Part shown: piece by piece, positions 1 through 8,546 of the stretch
How the letters are laid out: every line of letters starts with the position of its first letter
How positions within the stretch are numbered: the first letter of the stretch is position 1
Origin: Fontibacillus panacisegetis
Lineage (GTDB): Bacteria > Bacillota > Bacilli > Paenibacillales > Paenibacillaceae
Reading direction: 5' to 3'
Assembly: GCF_900102215.1 (NCBI RefSeq)
Contig: NZ_FNBG01000024.1
Location: 25,626-89,625 of the forward strand
Length of the DNA: 64,000 nucleotides
Position numbers and translations under genes: made by a program
Notes under the pieces: generated by a model
What the model was told of the DNA's origin: nothing
The model's database searches: none
What the model saw: only the letters and a program-made list of their open reading frames with translations

Positions 1-375
1 TCGATTGGCATATATATGGCCTGCAATATGATGAGTTCCAATGAGCGGCTTGTCGATAGCAAACGCCAGACTTTTCGCCGCCATAATACCGACGAGCAGC
101 GCTCCAACAAGTCCTGGTCCTTCTGTAACAGCTATGGCTGAGAGTTTTTCTAAAGAAATGCCTGCCTGCTCAACAGCCTCCTCAAGCATTAATGTAATAC
201 TTTCAACATGCTTTCGCGAAGCCACTTCAGGCACGACTCCACCAAACACTTTATGTGTCTCAATCTGACTGGCAATCAGATTGGACAGCACTTCGTTACC
301 GTTCTTGACAACAGCGGCAGAAGTCTCATCACAGCTTGTCTCCACTGCCAAAATGTAGCAATCCTGATTTACCAA
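1..375 (-). CDS. tsaD: tRNA N6-adenosine threonylcarbamoyltransferase TsaD (N-terminal part, cut by window edge)
   Basis: Catalytic subunit that, with TsaB and TsaE, transfers the threonylcarbamoyl group to A37 of ANN-decoding tRNAs. Only the first 125 residues are present; the C-terminus lies beyond the left edge. Visible hallmarks are [12 protein letters not shown] at residues 12-23, the [11 protein letters not shown] loop, and HIAGH near residue 116, which supplies the two metal-binding histidines of the family. The start I choose is TTG at 375, preceded by AAGGAAG about 9 nt upstream. It overlaps the last codons of rimI by 7 nt, which suggests translational coupling. It is the last visible gene of the tsaE-tsaB-rimI-tsaD operon. 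No ATG lies closer to the conserved N-terminus. Confidence 0.93.
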   Translation of the reverse strand, partial: MVNQDCYILAVETSCDETSAAVVKNGNEVLSNLIASQIETHKVFGGVVPEVASRKHVESITLMLEEAVEQAGISLEKLSAIAVTEGPGLVGALLVGIMAAKSLAFAIDKPLIGTHHIAGHIYANR

Positions 376-905
376 TTTCTTTCTCTTCCTTCCCCTACAC
401 TTGACTCTTCTTCATCAAAGTCCAAGTCTGCTCCCGGCAGATCACTCCACATAATCAAAGCGTCTTCGTTATTGTCCGAATAATAGCCCTTTCGTGTTCC
501 AGCTGGTACAAATCCCATTTTTCCATATAAGGATTGCGCTACATAGTTAGAGACCCTCACTTCTAAAGTCATACGAAGCATCCCTAAATCAGACGCCCAA
601 TCCATAATTTCATTAAGGAGTCTCTCACCTAAATGTTGCCCCCGATAACCGGCTCTTACAGCTATATTCGTAATATGCGCTTCATCTACAATCGTCCACA
701 TTCCGGCATAACCAATCGGTTTTCCGTTATATTCCATAATCAGATAGCGAGCAAAATGATTATGCGTCAATTCGTTACGGAAGGCCTCTTCACTCCAGGG
801 CAATGTAAAAGACTCATGCTCAATGATCATAATATCCGGGATATCATCCAATGTCATCGAACGAAAAACAACGTTTCCAGACACTCTTTCCCTTAAAGCA
901 CACAT
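369..905 (-). CDS. rimI: ribosomal-protein-alanine N-acetyltransferase RimI
   Basis: GNAT-family acetyltransferase; the family acetylates the N-terminal alanine of ribosomal protein S18. Seen: the [13 protein letters not shown] segment near residue 35, the acetyl-CoA-binding RGQHLG loop near residue 89, and EVRVSN followed by SLYGKMGF near residues 116-133, the usual RimI pattern. The C-terminus is an acidic tail. Two starts are possible, GTG at 908 and ATG at 905. AAGGAGGGG sits better spaced for the ATG. The gene lies 14 nt after the tsaB stop and overlaps the tsaD start, the common Firmicute order in which rimI is embedded in the t6A operon. Confidence 0.92.
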   Translation of the reverse strand: MCALRERVSGNVVFRSMTLDDIPDIMIIEHESFTLPWSEEAFRNELTHNHFARYLIMEYNGKPIGYAGMWTIVDEAHITNIAVRAGYRGQHLGERLLNEIMDWASDLGMLRMTLEVRVSNYVAQSLYGKMGFVPAGTRKGYYSDNNEDALIMWSDLPGADLDFDEEESSVGEGRERNW

Positions 906-919
906 CACGCTTCCCCTCC

Positions 920-1852
920 TTATCCGTTACGATGCGAACTGGCATCAGTTAAGTTTAACTCTGTACTTGCCGTTGCCTCAGCCTCTGCTTGCGCTTTTAA
1001 CTTTGCCTTTGCCTTAGCCTGTACTTCCGCTTCTGCTAATTGAGTATAGTTTGGCTCCAATGCGTGTATTTCATCATTCGTTCCTGTCAGGACCCTTCTT
1101 GTTCCCGCAAGCCCAACCCATACACCTTCGAGCTCATACTGCGCAAAATATAGAGCTACTCCGAATGGAAGCAGCGCTTCATTAGCGGCAGCTTCATGCG
1201 CAGGCAGTGTCTCACCTACGAACCATATAGCAGACGGTCTATTCTGCGGATCGAGTTTACTTAGCTTGTCCGCCAGCTCTTGACTCCAATTCTCCATTAA
1301 TCGAATCCCATCCTGCTTCGTTCGCTTGAGCATACGATCTTGAGATGCAGTAAAGCACGATGTATACACCTGACCACGTCTAGCATCAACAAGGGGTACA
1401 ATCCAATACTCGTCAGATGATACAGCTTCATTTTCCAGAGTATCCTCCTGCTCCTGCTGATCAATCGATTGACTTAATTTCAGAGCATCCTGTCCAGTTC
1501 CTTGAGCCCAGCCTCCCAGACCAAGCGCTTCAAGACTGGATACACCAAATACCGGAAGTTTGAGCGCCCAAGCCATCGTCTTGGCGGTCGTCACCGCTAT
1601 ACGAATTCCAGTATAAGATCCCGGTCCAACCCCTACGGCAATTGCATCAAGCTCTCTCTTCGTAATTCCAGCAGCAGACAAAGCCTCATCAATTGCCGTT
1701 ACCAAATAAGCCGAGTGATTACGTTCTGCGTGAATATTGCGCTCTGCGAGCAGGATACCGTTCTCCATTACCGCTACTGCAAGTGAGGACGTCGATGTAT
1801 CAAACGCCAATAACCGCTGCAGCGGCCGTCGTTCATCTATGTTCATTTTCAC
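920..1852 (-). CDS. tsaB: tRNA threonylcarbamoyladenosine biosynthesis protein TsaB
   Basis: Non-catalytic ASKHA-fold partner that dimerises with TsaD in t6A synthesis. Seen: LLAFDTSTSSLAVAV at about residues 14-28 and GPGSYTGIR at 76-84, both diagnostic. At 310 residues it is longer than the usual 220-240. The excess is an insertion of acidic/glutamine-rich sequence around residues 125-145 and a C-terminal tail rich in Ala, Lys and Glu from about residue 270. The start is GTG at 1852, which overlaps the tsaE TGA as GTGA. An in-frame ATG two codons later (1846) is an alternative. Overlaps on both sides indicate one transcript with tsaE and rimI. Confidence 0.93.
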   Translation of the reverse strand: MKMNIDERRPLQRLLAFDTSTSSLAVAVMENGILLAERNIHAERNHSAYLVTAIDEALSAAGITKRELDAIAVGVGPGSYTGIRIAVTTAKTMAWALKLPVFGVSSLEALGLGGWAQGTGQDALKLSQSIDQQEQEDTLENEAVSSDEYWIVPLVDARRGQVYTSCFTASQDRMLKRTKQDGIRLMENWSQELADKLSKLDPQNRPSAIWFVGETLPAHEAAANEALLPFGVALYFAQYELEGVWVGLAGTRRVLTGTNDEIHALEPNYTQLAEAEVQAKAKAKLKAQAEAEATASTELNLTDASSHRNG

Positions 1853-2337
1853 GAAGCTCCATTCTCTTTCAAGGTCTTAATCCATGCTTCATAAGGTTGT
1901 CCAGAGCCTTTCAAATACATATTGCGTTCCGTGTCAGCAACACTCTCTACATAAATGTGCAGCAGGCTTGGCGGCAAAATCTCAGTAATCAAGCTTGCCC
2001 ATTCCACTAAAGTTACACCGGAACCATAAAAATACTCATCGAGTCCAAGCTCCTCAGCTTCGTCCAGCGATAAACGATAAACATCCATATGATAAAAAGG
2101 CAATCGCCCCTCATATTCTTTAATCAACGTAAAAGTCGGACTATTCACCGTACCCTGCACTCCTAAGTGCTTGGCAAACAACTTGGAAAAAGCCGTCTTC
2201 CCTGCACCCATATCTCCATCCAGCGCAATAACCGTACCAGGTATGGCTTGTCCAGCCAATGCTGCTGCCAGCTTCTCAGTATCACCCAGGTCTTTTGCAC
2301 CATAGACCAAATCGGCAGAAGCTTTATCGAATTCCAT
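1849..2337 (-). CDS. tsaE: tRNA threonylcarbamoyladenosine biosynthesis ATPase TsaE
   Basis: P-loop ATPase required for turnover of the TsaBD complex in t6A synthesis. The Walker A motif GDMGAGKT is at residues 41-48, followed by SPTFTLIKEYEG and the HMDVYRL segment typical of the family. Length (162 residues) is normal. AGAGGTGA upstream of the ATG serves as the ribosome binding site. It is the first gene of the operon; a good minus-strand promoter (TTGCGG, 17 bp, TATAAT) lies about 30-60 nt upstream. Confidence 0.94.
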   Translation of the reverse strand: MEFDKASADLVYGAKDLGDTEKLAAALAGQAIPGTVIALDGDMGAGKTAFSKLFAKHLGVQGTVNSPTFTLIKEYEGRLPFYHMDVYRLSLDEAEELGLDEYFYGSGVTLVEWASLITEILPPSLLHIYVESVADTERNMYLKGSGQPYEAWIKTLKENGAS

Positions 2338-2366
2338 CGAAAAATCACCTCTTTATATATGTCCTC

Positions 2367-2395
2367 ATTATATAGGTCTGCCACAACACCCGCAA
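2367..2395 (-). promoter_or_regulatory. candidate sigma-A promoter of the tsaE operon
   Basis: On the minus strand, TTGCGG (2395-2390) is separated by exactly 17 bp from TATAAT (2372-2367), about 30 nt upstream of the tsaE start. It lies in the divergent intergenic region shared with ku. Confidence 0.55.
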
Positions 2396-2468
2396 CAAAG
2401 AAGCGTTTCAATTATGTCTAAAAAACACATACTACAAATAAATTTCTAATTCAGAAGGGAGTTACACT

Positions 2469-3404
2469 ATGCATACCGTATGGAAAGGAGCGATTAGTTT
2501 CGGGCTTGTCCATGTTCCGGTAAAAATGTTTTCAGCTACAGAGGATAAAGATATTTCCATGAAATACATCCACAAAAGCTGCGGCAGCCCCATTTCCTAT
2601 GTCAGACGCTGCCCATCCTGCGATGTTGATGTGGACTGGGAGGAGATTTCTCGGGGGTACGAATATGATAAAGGGAAATACGTCTTGTTTGAAAAAGAAG
2701 AATTAGAACAATTGTCAGCGACTACCGACAGAACGATTAGAATTCTCGACTTTGTTGATCTTCAGGAGATTGATCCGATTTATTTTCAGAAGACGTATTA
2801 CTTGTCACCCGATCAGGCTGGCTCAAATGCGTATCAGCTGCTGATGGAGGCCATGCATCAATCAGGGAAAATCGGCATAGCCAAAATCGCAATCCGCTCC
2901 AAGAGCAGCCTTGCCGCAATTCGAGTTATGGAGGGCTGTCTCGCAGTGGAGACGATATTCTACCCTGATGAAATCCGTCCGATCTCACAGGTTCCGAACC
3001 TGCCGGATGGGGTTAACATCAATGAGAAGGAATTAACAATGGCTAAACTGCTCATCGAACAATTATCCACACCATTTGAACCGGACAAATATACAGATGA
3101 CTATCGGGACAATCTGCTGCAGCTTATTGAGCAAAAGGTAGCAGGGGAAGAAATCAGCCTTGCTCCTGCCAAAGCAGAGACGAATGTTATCGACCTCATG
3201 GCTGCTCTCCAGGCCAGTATCGAAGCAGTTAAGCCTGCTGCGGCAGCTGCACCTACGCCTATCGTTACCGATCCAGGGCCAACCAAAACGAAGCGCACCC
3301 GGAAAACTGCGGCGAAAAAGAACGATGAAACCACCGAACCGACACTCACGCCTAAGCCAAAGCGAAAAACAACGAGTAAAAGTGCTAAAAAAACAATTTC
3401 CTAA
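2469..3404 (+). CDS. ku: non-homologous end-joining protein Ku
   Basis: Homodimeric DNA-end-binding protein that recruits LigD to double-strand breaks; in spore formers it matters for repair in the spore or at germination. The N-terminus MHTVWKGAISFGLVHVPVK, a double CxxC-like element (CGSPISYVRRCPSC near residues 38-51) and the YYLSPD segment are characteristic. The Ku core spans about residues 1-255. The last 45 residues are a Lys/Thr/Ala-rich tail (repeated KRKT/TKTKRTRK), as seen in DNA-binding tails of bacterial Ku. AGAAGGGAG precedes the ATG. It converges with the ligase gene, leaving only 7 nt between stops. Confidence 0.95.
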   Translation: MHTVWKGAISFGLVHVPVKMFSATEDKDISMKYIHKSCGSPISYVRRCPSCDVDVDWEEISRGYEYDKGKYVLFEKEELEQLSATTDRTIRILDFVDLQEIDPIYFQKTYYLSPDQAGSNAYQLLMEAMHQSGKIGIAKIAIRSKSSLAAIRVMEGCLAVETIFYPDEIRPISQVPNLPDGVNINEKELTMAKLLIEQLSTPFEPDKYTDDYRDNLLQLIEQKVAGEEISLAPAKAETNVIDLMAALQASIEAVKPAAAAAPTPIVTDPGPTKTKRTRKTAAKKNDETTEPTLTPKPKRKTTSKSAKKTIS

Positions 3405-3411
3405 ATTGATT

Positions 3412-4371
3412 TCAAATATTTTGAGATAGTGTACAATCCTCTGGGGGGACCGATGCCAAGCCTTGAATGATCGGGTGACGCATCGTTCCTCCAGGAGTCC
3501 ACTCCATGAACTGTACTTTTACCGTAAGACGTGGACTTAACCATAACGCTCCTTTGGCCTTCGCTTTTGGAATACCTGTGAGCTCAGATTTGTCTTTGGC
3601 AAGACTCCGCACCGTCCCTGTCAAGCTGCGCAAATCTTCATGACTACATTTTCCCGGACCTGCATGCCCAATGTAATTCAGCTTACCCCCGGCATCATAA
3701 AGTCCAAGCAACAGAGCATTTACCAGCCCATCTCGAAAGGTGACTCCACCAACTACAGCGTACATATCAAAGGCCAGCTTCACCTTGGCCCATCTGGCGT
3801 CTTTCCCGCCTGGAAGATAGGTGCTATCCAGCTTTTTACATACGATCCCTTCCCATTCCTGCTGCTTCATTACGGTAAATAGGCTGGACGCATCACTCAC
3901 ATTAGGAACAATTTGTACCTGTTCATTAGGCAGAATCACTTCTGTCAGCAGTCTTTGTCGCTCGGTAAGAGTCCGATGATTTACCCAACTCCCATTACAG
4001 TACACGATATCAAAAATCATATATATAGCCGGAATTCTGCCAGCCGCAAAACGTATTTCCTGTGCCCGCCTGAGGCTATCCCGTCGCATAATTTCATGAA
4101 ATGAAGGCTTTCCCGCTTGAAGTGCTATCATCTCTCCGTCCAAAATAACAGAATCGGCATTACAGTAAGCCTTTATATTTGTAAACTCAGGATATTGTTG
4201 TGTCCGCTCATTTCCTTTTCGGTTGATCAGCTTCACTTCATGCCCGTTATAATAGGTAAGCATGCGAACCCCATCCCATTTCACCTGTGCGATCCAATTA
4301 TTGCCAATAGGAATATCTTTAGCTCTGATCGGTTCAAAAGGGATGATGGGCTGTATCGGCTCATTTTTCAT
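3412..4371 (-). CDS. ATP-dependent DNA ligase (LigD-type ligase domain, stand-alone)
   Basis: ATP-dependent ligase of the NHEJ pathway. The nucleotidyl-lysine motif KWDGVR is at residues 31-36 (K31 adenylated), RKGN at 51-54, LDGEM at 77-81, EGIVCKK as motif IV and WAKVKL as motif V, followed by an OB-fold region. At 319 residues it contains only the ligase module. No polymerase or nuclease domain is attached, unlike the Bacillus LigD fusion. I start it at ATG 4371 because GGGAGG lies 8 nt upstream; the open frame extends further to 4449 without a ribosome binding site. It is divergent from the polymerase gene at 4481 and convergent with ku. Confidence 0.9.
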   Translation of the reverse strand: MKNEPIQPIIPFEPIRAKDIPIGNNWIAQVKWDGVRMLTYYNGHEVKLINRKGNERTQQYPEFTNIKAYCNADSVILDGEMIALQAGKPSFHEIMRRDSLRRAQEIRFAAGRIPAIYMIFDIVYCNGSWVNHRTLTERQRLLTEVILPNEQVQIVPNVSDASSLFTVMKQQEWEGIVCKKLDSTYLPGGKDARWAKVKLAFDMYAVVGGVTFRDGLVNALLLGLYDAGGKLNYIGHAGPGKCSHEDLRSLTGTVRSLAKDKSELTGIPKAKAKGALWLSPRLTVKVQFMEWTPGGTMRHPIIQGLASVPPEDCTLSQNI

Positions 4372-4480
4372 AAGGTGTCCTCCCGGAAATTGGTTACTTA
4401 TCCTTATAGTTTCCCCAATTCGGGTAAAGCTAAATGAATTACTATACACCTAAATCATTTAATGGAGAGGAGTATCGTTC

Positions 4481-5374
4481 GTGCCAAAAAATGTGAAAGG
4501 AACGATTACAGTTGAAGGAGAAAATGTAACGGTAAGCAACCCTGACAGGCTCCTCTGGCCTGAGGCTGGGATTACCAAAATGATGTACCTGCAAAAGCTG
4601 GCCGAGCTATCCCCATACCTGCTGCGATACTGCAATAACCGTCTGCTGACGACGATCCGTTACCCCGGCGGAATCCATAAGGATTTTTTTTATCAAAAAA
4701 ATGCCCCTGAGCCGCTGCCCTCATACGTCCAGACCGTTGTTCATGATAACATCCGTTATGTGATTATGAATCAGCTTCCAACTTTGCTTTGGCTTGGCAA
4801 TTTGGCAGCTATCGAATTTCATCCATCCCTTCATTATGTTGGTGAAGAACTGCCCTGTGAATGGATGATCGATCTTGATCCTTCAGTAGACGATGAGCCC
4901 CGTATAATGGAAGCAGCGAACTATGTTGGTGAAGTTTTATCCTCATTAGGCTTGTCATCAATACCTAAAACATCAGGAGCGACCGGGATACAAATCATCA
5001 TCCCGATCGAGTATGGCGTAACTTTCGATGAACTTCGAACCATCGGCCATTTCGTGGCTCGTTATGTAACGGAGAAATACCCTGAGCTTTTTACAATTGA
5101 ACGTCTTAAAAAAGACCGCGGCAACAAAATTTACTTCGACTACCTACAGCACTATAGCGGTAAAACACTCGCAGCCCCTTATACGCCCAGAGCTCGCAAG
5201 GCAGCCAGTGTCTCCACCCCCTTATCCTGGGATGAAGTACGCCGTAACCCGCACCCTTCCCAGTTCAATTTACTCAATATCAGTGAGCGGCTTCAGTTCA
5301 CTGGGGATCTATTACAGCAAATTCCTCCCCAGTCACTGGAACAGATTCTGGCTCATTTACAAAAGGGGCGATAG
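4481..5374 (+). CDS. ligD: LigD-type NHEJ polymerase/primase domain protein (stand-alone)
   Basis: Archaeo-eukaryotic primase-like polymerase that fills in or extends broken ends during NHEJ. Seen: SNPDRLLWPEAGITK at about residues 19-33 (family signature), the catalytic DLD at 131-133 within WMIDLDPS, KTSGATG, and the YFDYLQ segment carrying the third acidic residue. The protein is 297 residues and ends after the polymerase module. The GTG start at 4481 has GGAGAGGAG about 9 nt upstream. It is divergent from the ligase gene with a 109-nt shared promoter region, so the two LigD halves are separate proteins made from opposite strands. Its 3' end overlaps cls by 18 nt. Confidence 0.9.
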   Translation: MPKNVKGTITVEGENVTVSNPDRLLWPEAGITKMMYLQKLAELSPYLLRYCNNRLLTTIRYPGGIHKDFFYQKNAPEPLPSYVQTVVHDNIRYVIMNQLPTLLWLGNLAAIEFHPSLHYVGEELPCEWMIDLDPSVDDEPRIMEAANYVGEVLSSLGLSSIPKTSGATGIQIIIPIEYGVTFDELRTIGHFVARYVTEKYPELFTIERLKKDRGNKIYFDYLQHYSGKTLAAPYTPRARKAASVSTPLSWDEVRRNPHPSQFNLLNISERLQFTGDLLQQIPPQSLEQILAHLQKGR

Positions 5375-6787
5375 CAGACGAGCCAGCTTCTCTGCACCCT
5401 TTTGCCTGAGAGAACGACGTGAAAACTCCCTGAGAGTAATAGGGCTCGAATCCTCTATATCCTGCTCAAAATCTCTGGATAGCTTCTGGATCGGTGACTG
5501 ATCGAACATCAATGCCGTCATTTCAAAATTATAGAAAAAACTTCGCATATCCATATTCGCTGTCCCTACCGAGGCCAGCAAATCGTCCACGATGAGGACC
5601 TTGGCATGAACAAAGCCTTTACGATATTGATAGAATTTAACTCCCGCACGGAGCAGTTCCTCAACATAGGATAAAGAAGCCAATTTCACGAGTCGATTAT
5701 CCGATTGATATGGCAAAATAACGATCACTTCAATCCCGCTGACGGCTGCCGTCAAAAGCCCTGTATATATGCTCGGATCAGGTATGAAATATGGTGAAGT
5801 GATCCAAATACGCTTCTTGGCTACAGAAATCGCTCCAAACACCACTTCTTGAATGACATCGCCGTTCTGATCAGGGCCGCTTACAAGTATTTGCACCTGT
5901 TCATCGGTATTGCAATGATGCTCTGGAAAGAAATCCTGATGAAATAACCGCTGTCCTGAGGCCAGACGCCAGTCACCCAGAAATGTACTCTGCAAATAAT
6001 AAACCGCGTCTCCCTCGATCTTAAGCTGAGTATCCCGCCAATACCCCATCTTTTCATATAGCCCCAAGTAGTCATCACCAACATTCATCCCGCCCACAAA
6101 ACCTACTGTTCCGTCGACAACGAGAATTTTCCGATGGTTGCGATAGTTCAGTCTTCTATCCATCACCGCGATCAACGGAGGCAAAAACATATAAACCTCA
6201 ACACCGTGATCCTGAAGATTACGGACAAAAGATTTCGGCAAATGATAGCTGCCAAGACCATCACAGATTAATCGTACTTGAACCCCCTCTTTTACCTTCC
6301 GAATCATCACATTCTGAAATTTTGTGCCTATCCTATCCGCTCTGAAAATATAAAATTCCATATGGATATGATGTTTGGCCGTTTCCATCGCCTCAAGCAT
6401 TTCTGAAAAGGCCGCCTCCCCATCACTAAGCACCTTAGTCCTGTTGCAGCCTGTAATCGGGCTATCAGACACATGTGTTAACAATCCAAATAACCTCTCC
6501 TGATGCCGGAACTCCTCCTGATGCATGTCCTCAGCCGAGTTCACAATAGTAGACTGTTTCCTCAGCGTAGCCCTGACCTCCTGAAACAATCTTGGACCCC
6601 GACGGCGCACCTTTTTACGTTTCCTATAATCTTGTGCGACGAAATAATAGAGAATAAAGCCGATGATCGGAAATAAGAACAGAATGAACATCCAGGCAAT
6701 CGCCTTACCCGGATTTCGATATTCAAGAATGATGATCGTTGCAATCTGAAAAATGAATCCAAGTAAAATGCATACTAGCCAAAGCAT
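5357..6787 (-). CDS. cls: cardiolipin synthase
   Basis: Phospholipase D superfamily membrane enzyme that condenses two phosphatidylglycerols into cardiolipin and glycerol. Two N-terminal membrane segments (about residues 2-20 and 29-51) are followed by a basic stretch. Two HKD motifs are complete: H218, K220, D225 and H394, K396, D401, each followed by the GG/GTxNxD element. Length (476) is normal. The gene is monocistronic, and its 3' end overlaps the convergent polymerase gene by 18 nt. Confidence 0.94.
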   Translation of the reverse strand: MLWLVCILLGFIFQIATIIILEYRNPGKAIAWMFILFLFPIIGFILYYFVAQDYRKRKKVRRRGPRLFQEVRATLRKQSTIVNSAEDMHQEEFRHQERLFGLLTHVSDSPITGCNRTKVLSDGEAAFSEMLEAMETAKHHIHMEFYIFRADRIGTKFQNVMIRKVKEGVQVRLICDGLGSYHLPKSFVRNLQDHGVEVYMFLPPLIAVMDRRLNYRNHRKILVVDGTVGFVGGMNVGDDYLGLYEKMGYWRDTQLKIEGDAVYYLQSTFLGDWRLASGQRLFHQDFFPEHHCNTDEQVQILVSGPDQNGDVIQEVVFGAISVAKKRIWITSPYFIPDPSIYTGLLTAAVSGIEVIVILPYQSDNRLVKLASLSYVEELLRAGVKFYQYRKGFVHAKVLIVDDLLASVGTANMDMRSFFYNFEMTALMFDQSPIQKLSRDFEQDIEDSSPITLREFSRRSLRQKGAEKLARLLSPLL

Positions 6788-7037
6788 ACGTCACACCCTC
6801 CCTTCCACAGCATTAACCAGACCCCATGCAGTTTATTCACTTCACACTATATCTCCTTAATGTGATCTCCTTATTAAATTGCCCTGCTAGACTTTTTTGA
6901 CATGATTTAAGAGACATAGGAATAGATAAATATAAGAGCTTGGTTATTCGATTTTCAACAGATCACAATGGCAGGGAGATCATAACACTTTCGGGAGTGC
7001 GTCAAAAGGCGGTGAAATTGCGAAGAATTAAAATAGC

Positions 7038-7225
7038 GGAATTAATTTCCCTTATCTTGCTAAAATAATGAATTTATTAGGTAATAGAGGAAATTTATTC
7101 CTTTAACACTTCCAAAACAGCACTAAAAGGACCAAAAATCTGCACATGGCTTCTATATAGGGGAAGAAACCTCCTTTATTATTCAAAAAAGGGGCCAATA
7201 TCGAAAAATAAGGGAAGTTTTCTCC
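7038..7225. repeat. array of four GGAA-N5-YTCC palindromic iterons, spacing 51/73/51
   Basis: Four 13-bp sites begin at 7038 (GGAATTAATTTCC), 7089 (GGAAATTTATTCC), 7162 (GGAAGAAACCTCC) and 7213 (GGAAGTTTTCTCC). Start-to-start distances are exactly 51, 73 and 51 nt, near 5, 7 and 5 turns of B-DNA. The first three are followed by a T-rich CTTA/TTTA-like stretch. The architecture copies that of the TGCA-iteron elements elsewhere in this window, although the core sequence differs. Confidence 0.6.
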
Positions 7226-7275
7226 TCAATTATCCAGCGCATGTACATGTCCGCTAAACAGCGAAGTTAGAGCTT

Positions 7276-7510
7276 ACTTCTGAGCTTTGCTTCGTGATCA
7301 AAAGATGACTTTTTGAACTACCTCTTCAATCGAGGTTCAAAAAGTCGGCTTTTCAGCACCGAGAAGATTGAATGAAGCTAGGAATTGAGGAGCGGAGCGT
7401 ACGTTTTGTGTACGCGAGCACCGGAAATTCCGGCTGAGTTCAAGATTCGATGTCGAATCCGCTCCTTCGAACTGCTTCGTGATCAAAAGATGACTTTTCG
7501 AACTACCTCT
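7276..7510. repeat. covarying repeat family, locus 1: truncated copy plus one full unit (about 180 nt)
   Basis: The full unit runs about 7331-7510. It starts GAGGTTCAAAAAGTC and ends GACTTTTCGAACTACCTC, so its ends are inverted repeats. It contains internal hairpins such as GCGTAC/GTACGC near 7398-7416, CCGG/CCGG near 7421-7433, and ATTCG/CGAAT near 7445-7458. Only the tail of a preceding copy remains at about 7276-7330. Across the junction, GACTTTTTGAAC and GTTCAAAAAGTC form a perfect 12-bp stem. Homologous copies are at 49430-49800. Confidence 0.75.
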
Positions 7511-7524
7511 AGAAAGGAGATGCC

Positions 7525-8508
7525 ATGAGAAGTGTTGGTTTAACTAACCCCCACCGCATGACCCTGCTCGTCCTACGTGATGCCAACCAGCCTGTCAAGC
7601 AAATTCAGGTGTCCAAACCGCTAGTGATGGCTGTCCCGCTAATCGCATTGTTATCGATATCAGGGTTAATAGTCAGCTTGCAATTGCAGCACAATCAGAC
7701 CACCAGAACTCTCGAAGAACTGTTACAGAGTCAGAGTCTCAAATTTGAAGCCGTCGTCACTGACAAAAATGAGGCGATTCAAAAGCTGCAGAACGAAGTA
7801 ATCTCGTTGTCGAGTCAATCCAAAGAAATGATGGAACGAATGGAACGGGTAGCTGAATTAGAAGCAGAGCTGCAAAAGTTTATCGATAAGTACGGGGGTC
7901 AGGGAGAGCTTGGCAAGCTGTCAGCATTAACTATAGAAGAGGATGACTCCTTCGGCTTAGGCGGTGAATTTATTGCGGTCCACGATAATGAAATCGAACA
8001 ACTCGCTCAAGAGACAAGAGACAATTATCTCGAAATGAGCGCCATGCTCGATGAGATGGAGAAAAATGTTCCTATTACTTTACGTAAAGCCAAGCAGACC
8101 CAGTATTCGATTTCCGGAACACCATCAGAGTGGCCGACCTTGTCCAAGAGACTCACTTCCAACTTTGGTTATCGCACCGATCCATTCAAAGGCAGTGCCG
8201 CCTTTCATGCTGGAATCGATATTGCCGGTAAAGTGGGAGATCCAGTATATGCTGCTGGAGCCGGTAAAGTTATAAATACAGATAGAGACGGCTCTCACGG
8301 AAAATACATCGTGATTGAACACCCTGGCGGTCTTCAGACATGGTATTTGCATTTAAGCAGCATTGACGTATCTACAGGCGATACCGTTACTAAAGGCGAA
8401 AGTATTGGAAAATTAGGTAATACTGGCCGAAGTACAGGCCCACATTTGCATTTTGAAATCGTCAAACAGGGTAAGCAAATTAATCCGCTTCCCTATTTGG
8501 AACAATGA
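7525..8508 (+). CDS. M23 family metallopeptidase, membrane-anchored
   Basis: Zinc-dependent peptidoglycan endopeptidase-type protein on the outer face of the membrane. Order: short cytoplasmic N-terminus, one membrane segment (about residues 33-52), a coiled-coil stalk (about 60-125), then the lysostaphin-like domain (about 210-327). Zinc ligands are visible as H228 and D232 in HAGIDIAG and H309 in HLHFE, with catalytic H276 and H307. GAAAGGAGA lies 5 nt before the ATG. The gene overlaps or abuts the bactofilin gene, a recurring M23-bactofilin pairing in cell-shape control. Substrate bond and activity are inferred from family. Confidence 0.92.
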   Translation: MRSVGLTNPHRMTLLVLRDANQPVKQIQVSKPLVMAVPLIALLSISGLIVSLQLQHNQTTRTLEELLQSQSLKFEAVVTDKNEAIQKLQNEVISLSSQSKEMMERMERVAELEAELQKFIDKYGGQGELGKLSALTIEEDDSFGLGGEFIAVHDNEIEQLAQETRDNYLEMSAMLDEMEKNVPITLRKAKQTQYSISGTPSEWPTLSKRLTSNFGYRTDPFKGSAAFHAGIDIAGKVGDPVYAAGAGKVINTDRDGSHGKYIVIEHPGGLQTWYLHLSSIDVSTGDTVTKGESIGKLGNTGRSTGPHLHFEIVKQGKQINPLPYLEQ

Positions 8509-8546
8509 AACTAACCTTTGATTCTGAAATGGAGGATGCTCATTCA

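Larger units (their letters stand above)
6788..7524. other. 737-nt intergenic region holding two different repeat structures
   Basis: No gene is visible. The cls promoter side (6788 to about 7020) is A+T-rich and unremarkable. At 7038-7225 there is an array of four GGAA-N5-YTCC palindromes. At about 7276-7510 there is a truncated plus a full copy of the 180-nt covarying repeat. Both are listed separately. The repeat ends about 7 nt before the ribosome binding site of the M23 peptidase gene. Confidence 0.8.
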
